The notes under the pieces were generated by a model. That model did not search any database. It was not told the DNA's origin and was given only the letters and a program-made list of their open reading frames with translations. Below, piece by piece: positions 1-8,332 of a DNA stretch of 64,000 nt (positions are counted from its first letter, which is position 1; every line of letters starts with the position of its first letter). The stretch is taken from the NCBI RefSeq assembly GCF_046297875.1, contig NZ_JBKBHD010000001.1, forward strand, positions 2,356,001 through 2,420,000, in the 5' to 3' direction. The DNA comes from Parvibaculum sp046297875 (GTDB taxonomy: Bacteria > Pseudomonadota > Alphaproteobacteria > Parvibaculales > Parvibaculaceae). The translations under genes were made by a program, and so were the position numbers.

Positions 1-870
1 GGGCTCGGCAACATGGGCGGGCCGATGGCACGAAATCTCGTCAAGGCGGGCCACGCGCTCAAGGTGTTCGATCTGTCGGCGGCAGCGGCCGATGCGCTGG
101 TCGCGGTGGGCGCCACAAAGGCTGCGACGGCAGTCGATGCAGCCCGGGATGTCGATTTCGTGGTGACGATGCTGCCTGCGGGCGAGCATGTGCGCTCGGT
201 CTATCTGGGGTCGGGTGGGCTGATCGCCGCTGCGCGCAAGGGCACGCTATTCATCGACAGCTCCACCATCGATATACCCTCGGCCCGCGAAACGATTGCT
301 GCGGCTGAAGCGGCCGGCATGATGATGGTCGATGCGCCCGTGTCCGGCGGCGTCGGCGGCGCGGAAGCTGGAACGCTCACATTCATGGTCGGCGGTTCCG
401 GCGAGGCCTTCGCCAGGGCAAAGCCCGTTCTCGAAAAGATGGGCAAGAACATCTTTCATGCCGGCGCGGCGGGCAATGGCCAGGTCGCCAAGGTCTGCAA
501 CAACATGATCCTCGGCATTTCGATGATCGCGGTGTCGGAAGCCTTCGTGCTTGGCGAGAAGCTTGGTCTCGATGCGCAGATCTTGTTCGACATCTCGTCC
601 ACGGCATCGGGTCAGTGCTGGTCGATGACGTCTTATTGCCCTGTGCCGGGCCCTGTGCCCACATCGCCCGCCAACCGGAATTATCAGCCGGGCTTCACCG
701 CGGGCATGATGCTGAAGGATCTCCGGCTCGCGCAGGATGCCTCCAAAATGGCCCGGTCTCCCATCCCGCTCGGGGCGCAGGCGGCCCAGCTTTATGCGCT
801 TATGGAAGCTGCCGGAGAGGAAAACATCGATTTTTCCGGGATTATCAAGCTTGTCCGCGGCGAAATCTGA
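1..870 (+). CDS. mmsB: 3-hydroxyisobutyrate dehydrogenase, 5' end missing
   Basis: NAD-dependent oxidation of 3-hydroxyisobutyrate to methylmalonate semialdehyde in valine catabolism. The reading frame is open from base 1 and begins inside the Rossmann glycine motif (GLGNMGGPMA), so only the first few residues are lost upstream; the ATG at 13 is internal. Visible family marks are the substrate-binding DAPVSGGVGGAEAG segment and the KVCNNMI segment with the catalytic lysine of beta-hydroxyacid dehydrogenases. The C-terminus looks complete. A different beta-hydroxyacid dehydrogenase (tartronate semialdehyde reductase type) is possible, but the valine enzyme fits best. Upstream valine-pathway neighbours cannot be seen. 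Confidence 0.85.
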   Translation, partial: GLGNMGGPMARNLVKAGHALKVFDLSAAAADALVAVGATKAATAVDAARDVDFVVTMLPAGEHVRSVYLGSGGLIAAARKGTLFIDSSTIDIPSARETIAAAEAAGMMMVDAPVSGGVGGAEAGTLTFMVGGSGEAFARAKPVLEKMGKNIFHAGAAGNGQVAKVCNNMILGISMIAVSEAFVLGEKLGLDAQILFDISSTASGQCWSMTSYCPVPGPVPTSPANRNYQPGFTAGMMLKDLRLAQDASKMARSPIPLGAQAAQLYALMEAAGEENIDFSGIIKLVRGEI

Positions 871-1012
871 TTTCCATTTGTCTGGCTCGACTTGCAGCGC
901 AAGCCGGTCCGTTTAAGGGCTCGTTAGCAACCCATTGGGTAGAGTGCGCAATTGCGGGACAGGAAGTGCCGCGAGTGTGCGATCCGTTGCGAGCCAGAGG
1001 TCAAGAATTCAA

Positions 1013-1525
1013 ATGGGTATGACCAACGTCAAGCGAGAGTCCGACATCCAGGATCAGGAAGATCCGGGACGTAAGGAAGCTTATCTCGAAGCGCTGACCT
1101 ATGTGGAGCGTCTGCACCGGCGCCTGCTGGACGTCATCAAGGATGAGCTCGACCGCATCAATTGCACCGAGATCAACAGCGTGCAGGCCCTGCTGCTGTT
1201 CAACATCGGCGATTCCGAGATGACGGCGGGCGAATTGCGTACGCGCGGCCATTATCTCGGCTCAAACGTGTCCTACAACCTCAAGAAGCTGGTGGAAGCG
1301 GGCTATATCCACCATCAGCGCTCGCGCTCCGATCGCCGTTCCGTGCGTGTCCGCCTGACGGACAAGGGCCGTGCGATCTGCGCAGCGATCGATGAGGTCT
1401 ACAAGAAGCATTGCGGCATGCTCTCGAGCGTCGGCGACATTTCGGTCGAGGAACTGCGCCAGACCAATGCCACGCTTTTCAAGCTCGAACGCTTCTGGAC
1501 CGACCAAATCCGCTACCGCCTCTGA
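1013..1525 (+). CDS. ldtR: MarR-family winged-helix regulator, LdtR-like
   Basis: Cytoplasmic DNA-binding regulator of about 170 residues. A winged helix is visible: recognition-helix region GSNVSYNLKKLVEAGYI and wing HQRSRSDRRSVRVRLTDKG. ATG 1013 was chosen because an AGAGG lies 12 bases upstream; ATG 1019 is in frame, and upstream in-frame starts have no comparable site. LdtR of Liberibacter and rhizobia is a MarR protein known to regulate a neighbouring L,D-transpeptidase gene. Here the next gene on the same strand is exactly that, which supports the name. The ligand and operator cannot be read from the sequence. Confidence 0.8.
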   Translation: MGMTNVKRESDIQDQEDPGRKEAYLEALTYVERLHRRLLDVIKDELDRINCTEINSVQALLLFNIGDSEMTAGELRTRGHYLGSNVSYNLKKLVEAGYIHHQRSRSDRRSVRVRLTDKGRAICAAIDEVYKKHCGMLSSVGDISVEELRQTNATLFKLERFWTDQIRYRL

Positions 1526-1803
1526 TGCCGGGCGCCTGCCTGGCCCAACCTTCGGCCCCTCGGTGGACCGGAGGCAGGGCTGTCATGTCTGCGCGTGCAG
1601 CACGAGAGTTGCAATTTCGTCACTGAAAGGGCGCGTCTGACCTATTCCGGGCCGGACAGCGCCGGGATTTGGTCCCGGATGTGACAGGTTTCATGGCAAG
1701 CTGCAGTTCGGCAGAGGCAAAGTCCTTCGAATTGTCCCAAATTGGCATTTTGGGATGCAGGACGATTGCCGGAAATCTCGGACTTGGACACAGGCGGAGC
1801 AGG

Positions 1804-3099
1804 GTGAGAACAGGAATTTCCAGAGCAATTGCAGTGGCGCTGCTTGCGGCCGCCACGGTCTGGACCGGCATGTTTGCCGGATCGCATGCCCATGCCCAGT
1901 CGCAGGCGGCAACGGGATATGGCGAGGGCCAGACCCATTGGGTCGATCCCTGGCAGGCGACGGCCGAGGTTCAGGCTCGTGAAGTCGAAGTGGCGCCGCG
2001 CGGTTCGGCGCAACCCGCCATCGGCGGACATACGGCCGGGCTGATCGCTCAATCCATCCAGAAATATCGCGAAATCGCCAGCTGGGGCGGCTGGGGACAC
2101 GTTCCGGCCGGCGAGCGGCTGGAACTTGGCGTGCGCGATGCGCGTGTCGAGAAGGTGCGCGAGCGGCTGATGGCGACCGGCGATCTTTCCGTCTCGCCCG
2201 GCGACCCGTTCCTCTACGACGCCGGGCTTGAGGCTGCCGTGAAAGGCTTTCAGCGCCGCAATGGCCTCGACCCGGACGGTATCGTCGGCAGGCGGACGAT
2301 TGCGGCGATGAATGTGCCGGTGCAGACGCGCCTTCGGCAGCTTGAACTCAATCAGCGGCGCATCGAAGCCTTGGCGCCGAAACTCGATGGCCGCTACATT
2401 TTCGTGAACATCGCTGGGCAGGAAGTCGAGGCCGTCAACAATGGCCGCGTCGAGTTTCATGAGCGCGTGATCGTCGGCACGCAGGCGCGGCAGACGCCGG
2501 AGATCACAAGCAAGGTGACGTCGATCACCTTCAATCCCTACTGGTATGTGCCGAAATCCATAGCAATGGCAGACATGCTGCCGAAGATCCGGGCTAACCC
2601 GGACTATCTGAAGCGGCAGGGCATACGTGTCATGCAGGGCTGGGCGGACAATATCCGTGAGCTCGATCCGGCGACGATCGACTGGTCGAACCCGCGCATC
2701 AACGAAGCCTATTACCTGCGTCAGGATCCTGGCCCGTGGAATTCGCTCGGCTCGCTGAAGATCAACTTCCCGAATAATGATGCGATCTTCCTTCACGACA
2801 CGCCGACACAGACGCTGTTCGGGCGGCAGGAACGGAATTTCAGCTCAGGCTGCGTCAGGGTGCAGAATGTTGCGGGCCTCGTGTCATGGATCATGGAAGG
2901 TGACAGCCCTGAGTGGGATGCGGCGCGTGTTCAGTCCTCGGTCGCTTCCGGGCATTTCCGCAATGTCTATCTTGCCTCTGCGGTCCCGATCTATCTCGCC
3001 TACCTGACGGCGTGGGTCGACACGGATGGTGTCGTGCAATTCCGCGACGATGTGTATGCTCGCGACGGCGGCGTGAATACGAGCGCGCTGAGCAACTAG
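1804..3099 (+). CDS. YcbB-type L,D-transpeptidase with peptidoglycan-binding domain
   Basis: Periplasmic enzyme forming 3-3 peptidoglycan cross-links or attaching proteins to peptidoglycan. Starting at GTG 1804, which follows a GGCGGAG, gives about 431 residues with a signal peptide (hydrophobic AIAVALLAAATVW, cleavage near AHA-QS). In-frame ATG 1693 and TTG 1669 would add a poorly hydrophobic leader in front of that signal. A peptidoglycan-binding fold (NGLDPDGIVGRRTIAAMN) precedes the YkuD domain. The catalytic segment reads HDTP...FSSGCVRV, with Cys at about residue 350; the SSGC form is typical of the E. coli LdtD/YcbB class rather than SHGC. It sits 278 bases after the LdtR-like gene and is probably its target. 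Confidence 0.85.
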   Translation: MRTGISRAIAVALLAAATVWTGMFAGSHAHAQSQAATGYGEGQTHWVDPWQATAEVQAREVEVAPRGSAQPAIGGHTAGLIAQSIQKYREIASWGGWGHVPAGERLELGVRDARVEKVRERLMATGDLSVSPGDPFLYDAGLEAAVKGFQRRNGLDPDGIVGRRTIAAMNVPVQTRLRQLELNQRRIEALAPKLDGRYIFVNIAGQEVEAVNNGRVEFHERVIVGTQARQTPEITSKVTSITFNPYWYVPKSIAMADMLPKIRANPDYLKRQGIRVMQGWADNIRELDPATIDWSNPRINEAYYLRQDPGPWNSLGSLKINFPNNDAIFLHDTPTQTLFGRQERNFSSGCVRVQNVAGLVSWIMEGDSPEWDAARVQSSVASGHFRNVYLASAVPIYLAYLTAWVDTDGVVQFRDDVYARDGGVNTSALSN

Positions 3100-3123
3100 T
3101 CACTCTGGCGGCGGGCAGACCCC

Positions 3124-3897
3124 ATGCGTCCGGCGAAATTTCCCTATCTCGAACATGACGGGCTTCTGGCCTTTGCGCATCGCGGCGGCGCGGGGGCCTG
3201 GCCGGAGAACTCGATGCCGGCCTTTCAGGGCGCGGTCGATCTCGGCTATCGCTATATCGAAACCGATGTCCACGCGACGCGCGACGGGGTGCTGCTCGCC
3301 TTTCATGACGACCATCTGGACCGGGTGACGGATAGCACCGGCTGCATTGCGGAAATGGACTATGCGGACGTGAAGAAGGCGCGGATTGCCGGCGCGGAGC
3401 CCATTCCGCTGATGGCGGAGCTGCTCTCCGCATGGCCGGACCTTCGCATCAACATCGATCCGAAGCGCGACAATGCGGCCGCACCCCTCATCAAGCTGCT
3501 GAAAGAATCCGGTGCGGTGGAGAGGGTCTGCGTGAACTCGTTTTCCGGGCGCCGCACGGCAGGCATCAGGGAAGCGCTGGGCCCACGCCTCTGCACCGGC
3601 ATGGGGCCGCTTGCCACGGGGCGCTTGCGGTTTGCGAGCTGGGCCGGTCCCGCCGGATTTCTGTTCGGTGGTTTTGTAGAGGGCTGCGCTCAGATTCCGA
3701 TTGCGCAACATGGCATCACGCTGGTCGATGAGAGCCTTGTCGGCAAGGCGCATGAACTGGGCCTGCAGGTTCATGTCTGGACGATCGACGACGAAGCGGA
3801 GATGCGCCGCCTTGCCGACCTTGGTGTCGACGGAATCATGACCGACGAACCGGCGCTTCTGCGAATGGTTCTCACTGAAAAAGGCCTCTGGGCCTAG
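3124..3897 (+). CDS. ugpQ: Glycerophosphodiester phosphodiesterase
   Basis: Cytoplasmic-type GDPD of 257 residues that hydrolyses glycerophosphodiesters to sn-glycerol 3-phosphate and an alcohol. The TIM-barrel active-site motifs are in order: HRGGAGAWPENS near residue 18, ETDVHATRDG near residue 40 and HDDHLDR near residue 60. There is no signal peptide, which argues for a UgpQ-like intracellular enzyme. It starts 24 bases after the L,D-transpeptidase stop, so co-transcription is plausible. The closing segment VDGIMTDEPALL is typical of the family C-terminus. The gene symbol is by family, not by demonstrated orthology. Confidence 0.85.
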   Translation: MRPAKFPYLEHDGLLAFAHRGGAGAWPENSMPAFQGAVDLGYRYIETDVHATRDGVLLAFHDDHLDRVTDSTGCIAEMDYADVKKARIAGAEPIPLMAELLSAWPDLRINIDPKRDNAAAPLIKLLKESGAVERVCVNSFSGRRTAGIREALGPRLCTGMGPLATGRLRFASWAGPAGFLFGGFVEGCAQIPIAQHGITLVDESLVGKAHELGLQVHVWTIDDEAEMRRLADLGVDGIMTDEPALLRMVLTEKGLWA

Positions 3898-3992
3898 CGA
3901 AAGATCTTTCTATAACCCATGTCTATTCTGCGACAATTCGCGGCTGGCGAGGCTGTGGATGAAGGCTAAGGTGTGCTAGAATCACAGAAAAG

Positions 3993-4005
3993 CCGGTTTA
4001 ACCGG
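3993..4005. promoter_or_regulatory. Short palindrome ahead of hemA
   Basis: An inverted repeat CCGGTT-T-AACCGG lies 20 bases upstream of the hemA start, just downstream of a TAGAAT (3976-3981) that resembles a -10 element. Position suits an operator or a 5' leader hairpin. The regulator is unknown and the assignment rests on symmetry only. Confidence 0.25.
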
Positions 4006-4024
4006 TTCGCAGGACAGGAACGAC

Positions 4025-5236
4025 ATGGACTACGAGCGGAAACTCAGCGAAGCGCTTCGGGCGGTCAAGGATGAGGGGCGCTACCGCGTGTTCGCCGACA
4101 TCGTGCGACACCGCGGCTCGTTTCCACGCGCGACCTTCCACACCCCGGATGGCATGAAGGACATCGTCGTCTGGTGTTCGAACGACTATCTCGGCATGGG
4201 CCAGCACCCGGCTGTTCTGGATGCCATGCATCAGGCCATCGATACGGTTGGCGCCGGCTCCGGGGGCACGCGCAATATTTCCGGCACGACCCATTATCAC
4301 GTCGAGCTGGAGCGCGAGATTGCCGACCTTCACGGCAAGGAAGCTGCTCTCCTGTTTACGTCGGGCTATGCGGCGAACGACGCGACGCTGTCGACCCTGG
4401 CGCGCATTCTCGGCGACTGCGTAATCATCTCGGATGAGATGAACCATGCGTCGATGATCGAGGGCATTCGCCGTGGCGGCGGGCCGAAGCGTCTGTGGAA
4501 GCACAACGATCTGGCACATCTCGAAGAACTGCTCAGCGCGATCGATCCCGATCAGCCGAAAATCGTGGCATTTGAATCGGTCTATTCGATGGATGGCGAC
4601 ATTGCGCCCATCGGCGCGATTTGCGATCTCGCCCGCAAATATGGCGCGATGACCTATCTCGATGAGGTTCATGCTGTCGGGCTTTACGGTCCGCGCGGCG
4701 GCGGCATTGCCGAGCGCGACGGCGTTCTCGACAAGGTCGATATCATCGAAGGCACGCTTGCCAAGGGCTTTGGCGTGATGGGCGGCTATATTGCCGCCTC
4801 CGCCGATCTGGTGGATGTGGTACGTTCCTATGCTCCGGGTTTCATTTTCTCGACATCGCTTTCGCCCGTTCTTGTCGCCGGCGTACTGGCAGCCGTTCGT
4901 CACCTCAAGACAAGTTCGGTCGAGCGGGAGCGTCATCAGGAGCGCGCGGCGACGCTGCGCCAGATGATGGCGGACGCTGGACTTCCGGTGATGTGGTGCG
5001 AAAGCCATATCGTGCCGGTCATGGTCGGCGATCCGGTCGTCTGCAAGCAGGTCAGCGACGAGCTGCTGAACGACTACGGCATCTATGTTCAGCCGATCAA
5101 TTATCCGACCGTGCCGCGCGGCACGGAGCGGCTTCGCTTCACGCCTTGTCCCGTGCATACCGACGACATGATGCGTGGTCTCGTAACGGCGCTCGATCAG
5201 GTCTGGACGCGCCGCAAGATCCGGCGTGCCGCCTGA
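4025..5236 (+). CDS. hemA: 5-aminolevulinate synthase
   Basis: PLP enzyme condensing glycine with succinyl-CoA to give 5-aminolevulinate, the first step of tetrapyrrole synthesis by the Shemin route used by alphaproteobacteria. The 403-residue length matches the family. Visible motifs are NDYLGMGQHP, the glycine-rich GAGSGGTRNISGTTHYH, the cofactor Asp region YLDEVHAVGLYG and the PLP lysine in GTLAKGFGVMGGY (about Lys247). ATG 4025 is preceded by AGGACAGGAA. The short downstream gene follows closely. A 2-amino-3-ketobutyrate CoA ligase is less likely because of the ALAS-specific N-terminus. Confidence 0.95.
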   Translation: MDYERKLSEALRAVKDEGRYRVFADIVRHRGSFPRATFHTPDGMKDIVVWCSNDYLGMGQHPAVLDAMHQAIDTVGAGSGGTRNISGTTHYHVELEREIADLHGKEAALLFTSGYAANDATLSTLARILGDCVIISDEMNHASMIEGIRRGGGPKRLWKHNDLAHLEELLSAIDPDQPKIVAFESVYSMDGDIAPIGAICDLARKYGAMTYLDEVHAVGLYGPRGGGIAERDGVLDKVDIIEGTLAKGFGVMGGYIAASADLVDVVRSYAPGFIFSTSLSPVLVAGVLAAVRHLKTSSVERERHQERAATLRQMMADAGLPVMWCESHIVPVMVGDPVVCKQVSDELLNDYGIYVQPINYPTVPRGTERLRFTPCPVHTDDMMRGLVTALDQVWTRRKIRRAA

Positions 5237-5264
5237 CGCCCGTCACAGGGGCAAGCAGCCGCCG

Positions 5265-5507
5265 GTGGATCGAGGCGGCCGCGAGGTCATATTCGAATTT
5301 ATCCCGATTGGCGCCAGCATGAAGGTGACGGTGGTCGACGTTGCCACCGGAATGGAAGTCTCCATCATCGGGCCGTCGGGCGCGGCGCAGACCGAACTTG
5401 AGAACGTCGCGGTTCGCAAGCTGCGCTATATGCTGGAGAAAAAGGAAGAGGGGAAAGACGAGCCGCCTCCCGATCCGGGACCGGGAAAGGGCGGCATCAT
5501 CGTCTGA
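5265..5507 (+). CDS. Small conserved protein, DUF6898-like
   Basis: About 80 residues. The core REVIFEFIPIGASMKVTVVD followed by an EVSIIGP motif resembles short alphaproteobacterial proteins of unknown function that I associate with DUF6898. The C-terminus is a proline- and glycine-rich tail. GTG 5265 starts just before the conserved part and has AGGGG about 14 bases upstream; GTG 5226, which overlaps the end of hemA, is an in-frame alternative without a clear ribosome site. It follows hemA on the same strand and may be co-transcribed. Function unknown. Confidence 0.6.
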   Translation: MDRGGREVIFEFIPIGASMKVTVVDVATGMEVSIIGPSGAAQTELENVAVRKLRYMLEKKEEGKDEPPPDPGPGKGGIIV

Positions 5508-5512
5508 AGCCG

Positions 5513-5959
5513 CTATTTCCGCTTGCGGGGTTTCGCGGGCGACGCGGCGACGCGGCCAAGCCCGATCTGCTTTGCGAGCTTCGAGCGCTGAGCGGCGTAG
5601 TTGGGAGCGACCATCGGGTAGTCGTGCGGCAGGTTCCAGCGCGCGCGATATTCCTCGGGCGTCAGGCCGTATTGCGAGCGCAGATAGCGCTTGAGCATCT
5701 TCAGCTTCTTGCCGTCTTCGAGGCAGATGATGTAGTCGGCGGTAACCGACTTCTTGACCGGCACCGCGGGGACAAGATCGGATTCACCTGCGCCAGGGGC
5801 CTGGTCGAGGCCGGCAAGCGTCGCATGAACCGTGCGGATCATTCCCGGAAGATCGTTTGCCGCTATGGAGTTGTTGCTGACGTAAGCCGCAACAATTTCC
5901 GTTGCCAGACGCAGTATTTCAGTTGAATCCGTAGGATCTGATGATTTGGTGTCGTTCAT
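5513..5959 (-). CDS. Ros/MucR-family transcriptional regulator with degenerate zinc finger
   Basis: About 148 residues from the ATG at 5959; the frame extends upstream to 6055 but that leader is unlike the family. The C-terminal DNA-binding domain is well conserved: CLEDGKKLKMLKRYL, then LTPEEYRARWNLPHDYPMVA and an SKLAKQIGLGR tail. In zinc-binding Ros/MucR the finger is CxxC plus two His; here the second Cys is Asp, and Tyr and Gln stand where His would be, so classical zinc coordination is unlikely. Such variants occur in Rhizobiales. MucR proteins bind AT-rich DNA and often repress their own gene; the upstream region here is AT-rich. Confidence 0.85.
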   Translation of the reverse strand: MNDTKSSDPTDSTEILRLATEIVAAYVSNNSIAANDLPGMIRTVHATLAGLDQAPGAGESDLVPAVPVKKSVTADYIICLEDGKKLKMLKRYLRSQYGLTPEEYRARWNLPHDYPMVAPNYAAQRSKLAKQIGLGRVAASPAKPRKRK

Positions 5960-6059
5960 TTCGACGTAACGCCTGACCGAAGGTGGAACAACCGCATTGC
6001 AGGGTTCCAAATACAATTTACAGCGCGGTATAGCGCCTCCAAACATGAACATCAAGATT

Positions 6060-6423
6060 ATCGTCTAGATGGTCCCATGTCTAAACCATTTGGAACCAAG
6101 GTGAATCAATGAAATCTGCATAATTTTGAAAGATGATCGACTTGGTATAGCAAGTAAACTTCCCATTTCCATCCATTCTTACATCAGATTCAACTAGAAT
6201 AGATTGACCTGCCTTGGCTCGTGCGAAGCCGGAACGGTTTGGAATGCCTCGATCGCCGCTCAGGCCGCCGAACGCGACGCTTTGTGGCGAATTGGCGATG
6301 GCTGACGAGATGTGGTATCAACCCGCCTTCGAACGGGACATGGCAGGGCTTGGCGCGTGCAGCACGGCGACAGGGTGGCTTGCGGGTCCCGGAACGTCCG
6401 AACAGCAATGAAAAGGTAGGTTT
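6060..6423. other. Intergenic region between mucR-like gene and glyA
   Basis: This 364-base gap separates two divergent genes. The mucR side (6061-6210) is strikingly AT-rich, about 37% GC by hand count, fitting a MucR-type autoregulatory site. The glyA side returns to normal GC and includes TTGGCG (6292-6297) and TATCAA (6316-6321) spaced 18 bases apart, a possible glyA promoter. No known riboswitch was recognised. Short open frames here lack ribosome sites and family resemblance. Confidence 0.4.
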
Positions 6424-7740
6424 ATGTCGTTAAGCGATGCCGCCGCCGGGCAGGGCAGTTTTGCCGGCTTTTTCACGGATGGACTTGCGAAAAGCGATCC
6501 GGACATTCTGGCCGCGATCGAGAAGGAACTCGGGCGCCAGCAGAACGAAATCGAACTGATTGCCTCGGAAAATATCGTGTCCCGCGCCGTTCTGGAGGCG
6601 CAGGGCTCGATCATGACCAACAAATATGCAGAAGGGTATCCGGGCAAGCGCTACTACGGCGGCTGCGAATTTGTCGATATTGCGGAGAATCTTGCGATTG
6701 AGCGGGCGAAGAAGCTCTTTGGCTGCTCCTTTGCCAATGTGCAGCCCAATTCCGGCTCTCAGGCAAACCAGGGCGTGATGATGGCGCTGCTGAAGCCGGG
6801 CGACACGATCATGGGCATGAGCCTTGCCGCAGGCGGCCATCTTACGCATGGCGCGGCGCCGAACCAGTCCGGCAAATGGTTCAATGCGGTTCAATATGGC
6901 GTCCGCCAGCAGGATCATCTCATCGACATGGACGAGGTGGCGAGCCTCGCGAAGGAACACAAGCCGAAGATGATCATTGCGGGCGGCTCGGCCTATCCGC
7001 GCGTCATCGACTTCAAGGCGTTCCGGGAAATAGCCGACAGCGTCGGCGCGCTGCTCATGGTTGACATGGCGCATTTTGCCGGCCTCGTCGCCGGTGGCGC
7101 GCATCCGAGCCCGCTGCCCTATGCAGACGTCGTAACGACGACGACGCACAAGACGCTGCGCGGTCCGCGTGGCGGCATGATCCTTTCGAATAATGACGAG
7201 ATCGGGAAGAAGATCAATTCGGCGATCTTCCCCGGCATTCAGGGCGGGCCGCTGATGCATGTCATCGCCGGCAAGGCCGTTGCCTTCGGCGAGGCGCTTC
7301 GTCCCGAATTCAAATCCTATGCAAATGCCGTTGTCGACAATGCGCGCACGCTCGCCTCGACGCTTGTGGAAGGCGGCGCGGCGATCGTGTCTGGAGGGAC
7401 CGACACCCATCTGATGCTTGTCGATCTGAGGCCGAAGAAGCTCACGGGCAAGGTGGCGGAAGCGGCGCTTGAGCGCGCACATATCACCTGCAACAAGAAC
7501 GGCATTCCGTTCGATCCCGAAAAGCCGACCATCACATCCGGCGTCCGCCTCGGCACGCCGGCAGGCACCACGCGCGGCTTTGGCGTGGCCGAGTTCGCAA
7601 CGGTCGGCAAGCTCATCACCGAGGTGCTGGATGGGCTGGCGAAGAATGGCGAAGAAAACAACGCCGATGTGGAAGCGGGCGTGCGTGATCGGGTGATCGA
7701 ACTTTGCCGCCATTTTCCGATCTATGGCGGTCCGAAATAA
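6424..7740 (+). CDS. glyA: Serine hydroxymethyltransferase
   Basis: PLP enzyme interconverting serine and glycine with tetrahydrofolate; supplies one-carbon units. The 438 residues include the N-terminal IELIASENIVSRAV, the EGYPGKRYYGGCE segment, and the PLP lysine in TTTHKTLRGPRGG (about Lys243). An AAAAGGTAGG precedes ATG 6424. It heads the alphaproteobacterial series glyA-nrdR-ribD, with nrdR beginning 44 bases downstream. Glycine made here also feeds the HemA reaction encoded just upstream, although the genes are separated by a divergent regulator. Confidence 0.97.
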   Translation: MSLSDAAAGQGSFAGFFTDGLAKSDPDILAAIEKELGRQQNEIELIASENIVSRAVLEAQGSIMTNKYAEGYPGKRYYGGCEFVDIAENLAIERAKKLFGCSFANVQPNSGSQANQGVMMALLKPGDTIMGMSLAAGGHLTHGAAPNQSGKWFNAVQYGVRQQDHLIDMDEVASLAKEHKPKMIIAGGSAYPRVIDFKAFREIADSVGALLMVDMAHFAGLVAGGAHPSPLPYADVVTTTTHKTLRGPRGGMILSNNDEIGKKINSAIFPGIQGGPLMHVIAGKAVAFGEALRPEFKSYANAVVDNARTLASTLVEGGAAIVSGGTDTHLMLVDLRPKKLTGKVAEAALERAHITCNKNGIPFDPEKPTITSGVRLGTPAGTTRGFGVAEFATVGKLITEVLDGLAKNGEENNADVEAGVRDRVIELCRHFPIYGGPK

Positions 7741-7784
7741 ACGACGGACCTTTCAGGGCCGATATTCGAGGGGGCTGACGGCGC

Positions 7785-8270
7785 ATGCGTTGTCCATATT
7801 GCGGTAACGAAGACACGCAGGTGAAGGACTCGCGTCCCACCGAAGACAATACAGCGATCCGCAGGCGGCGCTTTTGCACCGCATGCGGGGGGCGCTTTAC
7901 CACGTTCGAACGGGTGCAACTCCGCGAACTGACGATCATCAAGACAAGCGGACGCAGGGTTCCCTTCGACCGGGACAAACTCATGCGTTCCGTGCAAGTG
8001 GCCATGCGCAAACGCCCGGTTGAGCAGGAGCGCATAGAGCGTATGGTGAGCGGCATAGTAAGGCGGCTTGAGAGCATGGGGGAGAGCGAAATCCCGTCCT
8101 CTGTGATCGGCAAGCTGGTCATGGAGGGGCTCAGTTCTCTTGATGCCGTCGCCTATGTGCGCTTCGCGTCGGTTTACCGGAACTTCCGCGAGGCCAAGGA
8201 TTTCGAGGATATTCTCGGCGAACTCAGTGGGCCTGCCGGGTCCCTGCGCGACGAGGACGACGACCGCTAG
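7785..8270 (+). CDS. nrdR: Transcriptional repressor NrdR
   Basis: Nucleotide-sensing repressor of ribonucleotide reductase genes. The 161 residues comprise an N-terminal zinc ribbon (MRCPYCGNEDTQVKDSR ... FCTACGGRFTTFE) and an ATP-cone domain containing VPFDRDKLMRSV and SSLDAVAYVRFASVY. The acidic tail (DEDDDR) is a lineage-specific end. Position between glyA and ribD is the usual one in alphaproteobacteria. NrdR boxes would be expected before nrd genes, none of which is in the window. Confidence 0.96.
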   Translation: MRCPYCGNEDTQVKDSRPTEDNTAIRRRRFCTACGGRFTTFERVQLRELTIIKTSGRRVPFDRDKLMRSVQVAMRKRPVEQERIERMVSGIVRRLESMGESEIPSSVIGKLVMEGLSSLDAVAYVRFASVYRNFREAKDFEDILGELSGPAGSLRDEDDDR

Positions 8271-8332
8271 GCCTCCCCTCTGCCCTGTCAGGTCCGGGTG
8301 CGGGGGCCTGCCAACAGGATTGAAGAGCGGCC

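Noticed and set aside
6060..6423. Possible glycine, SAM or folate riboswitch before glyA
   Set aside because: No conserved core of these riboswitch classes could be recognised; the AT-rich part belongs to the divergent mucR-like gene.
6430..7713. A long minus-strand frame opposite glyA
   Set aside because: It covers the highly conserved SHMT gene exactly; composition is typical of antisense frames in GC-rich genomes.
8271..8332. Possible FMN riboswitch before ribD
   Set aside because: The gap is only 62 bases and lacks the conserved FMN aptamer segments; the nrdR-ribD spacing is ordinary.
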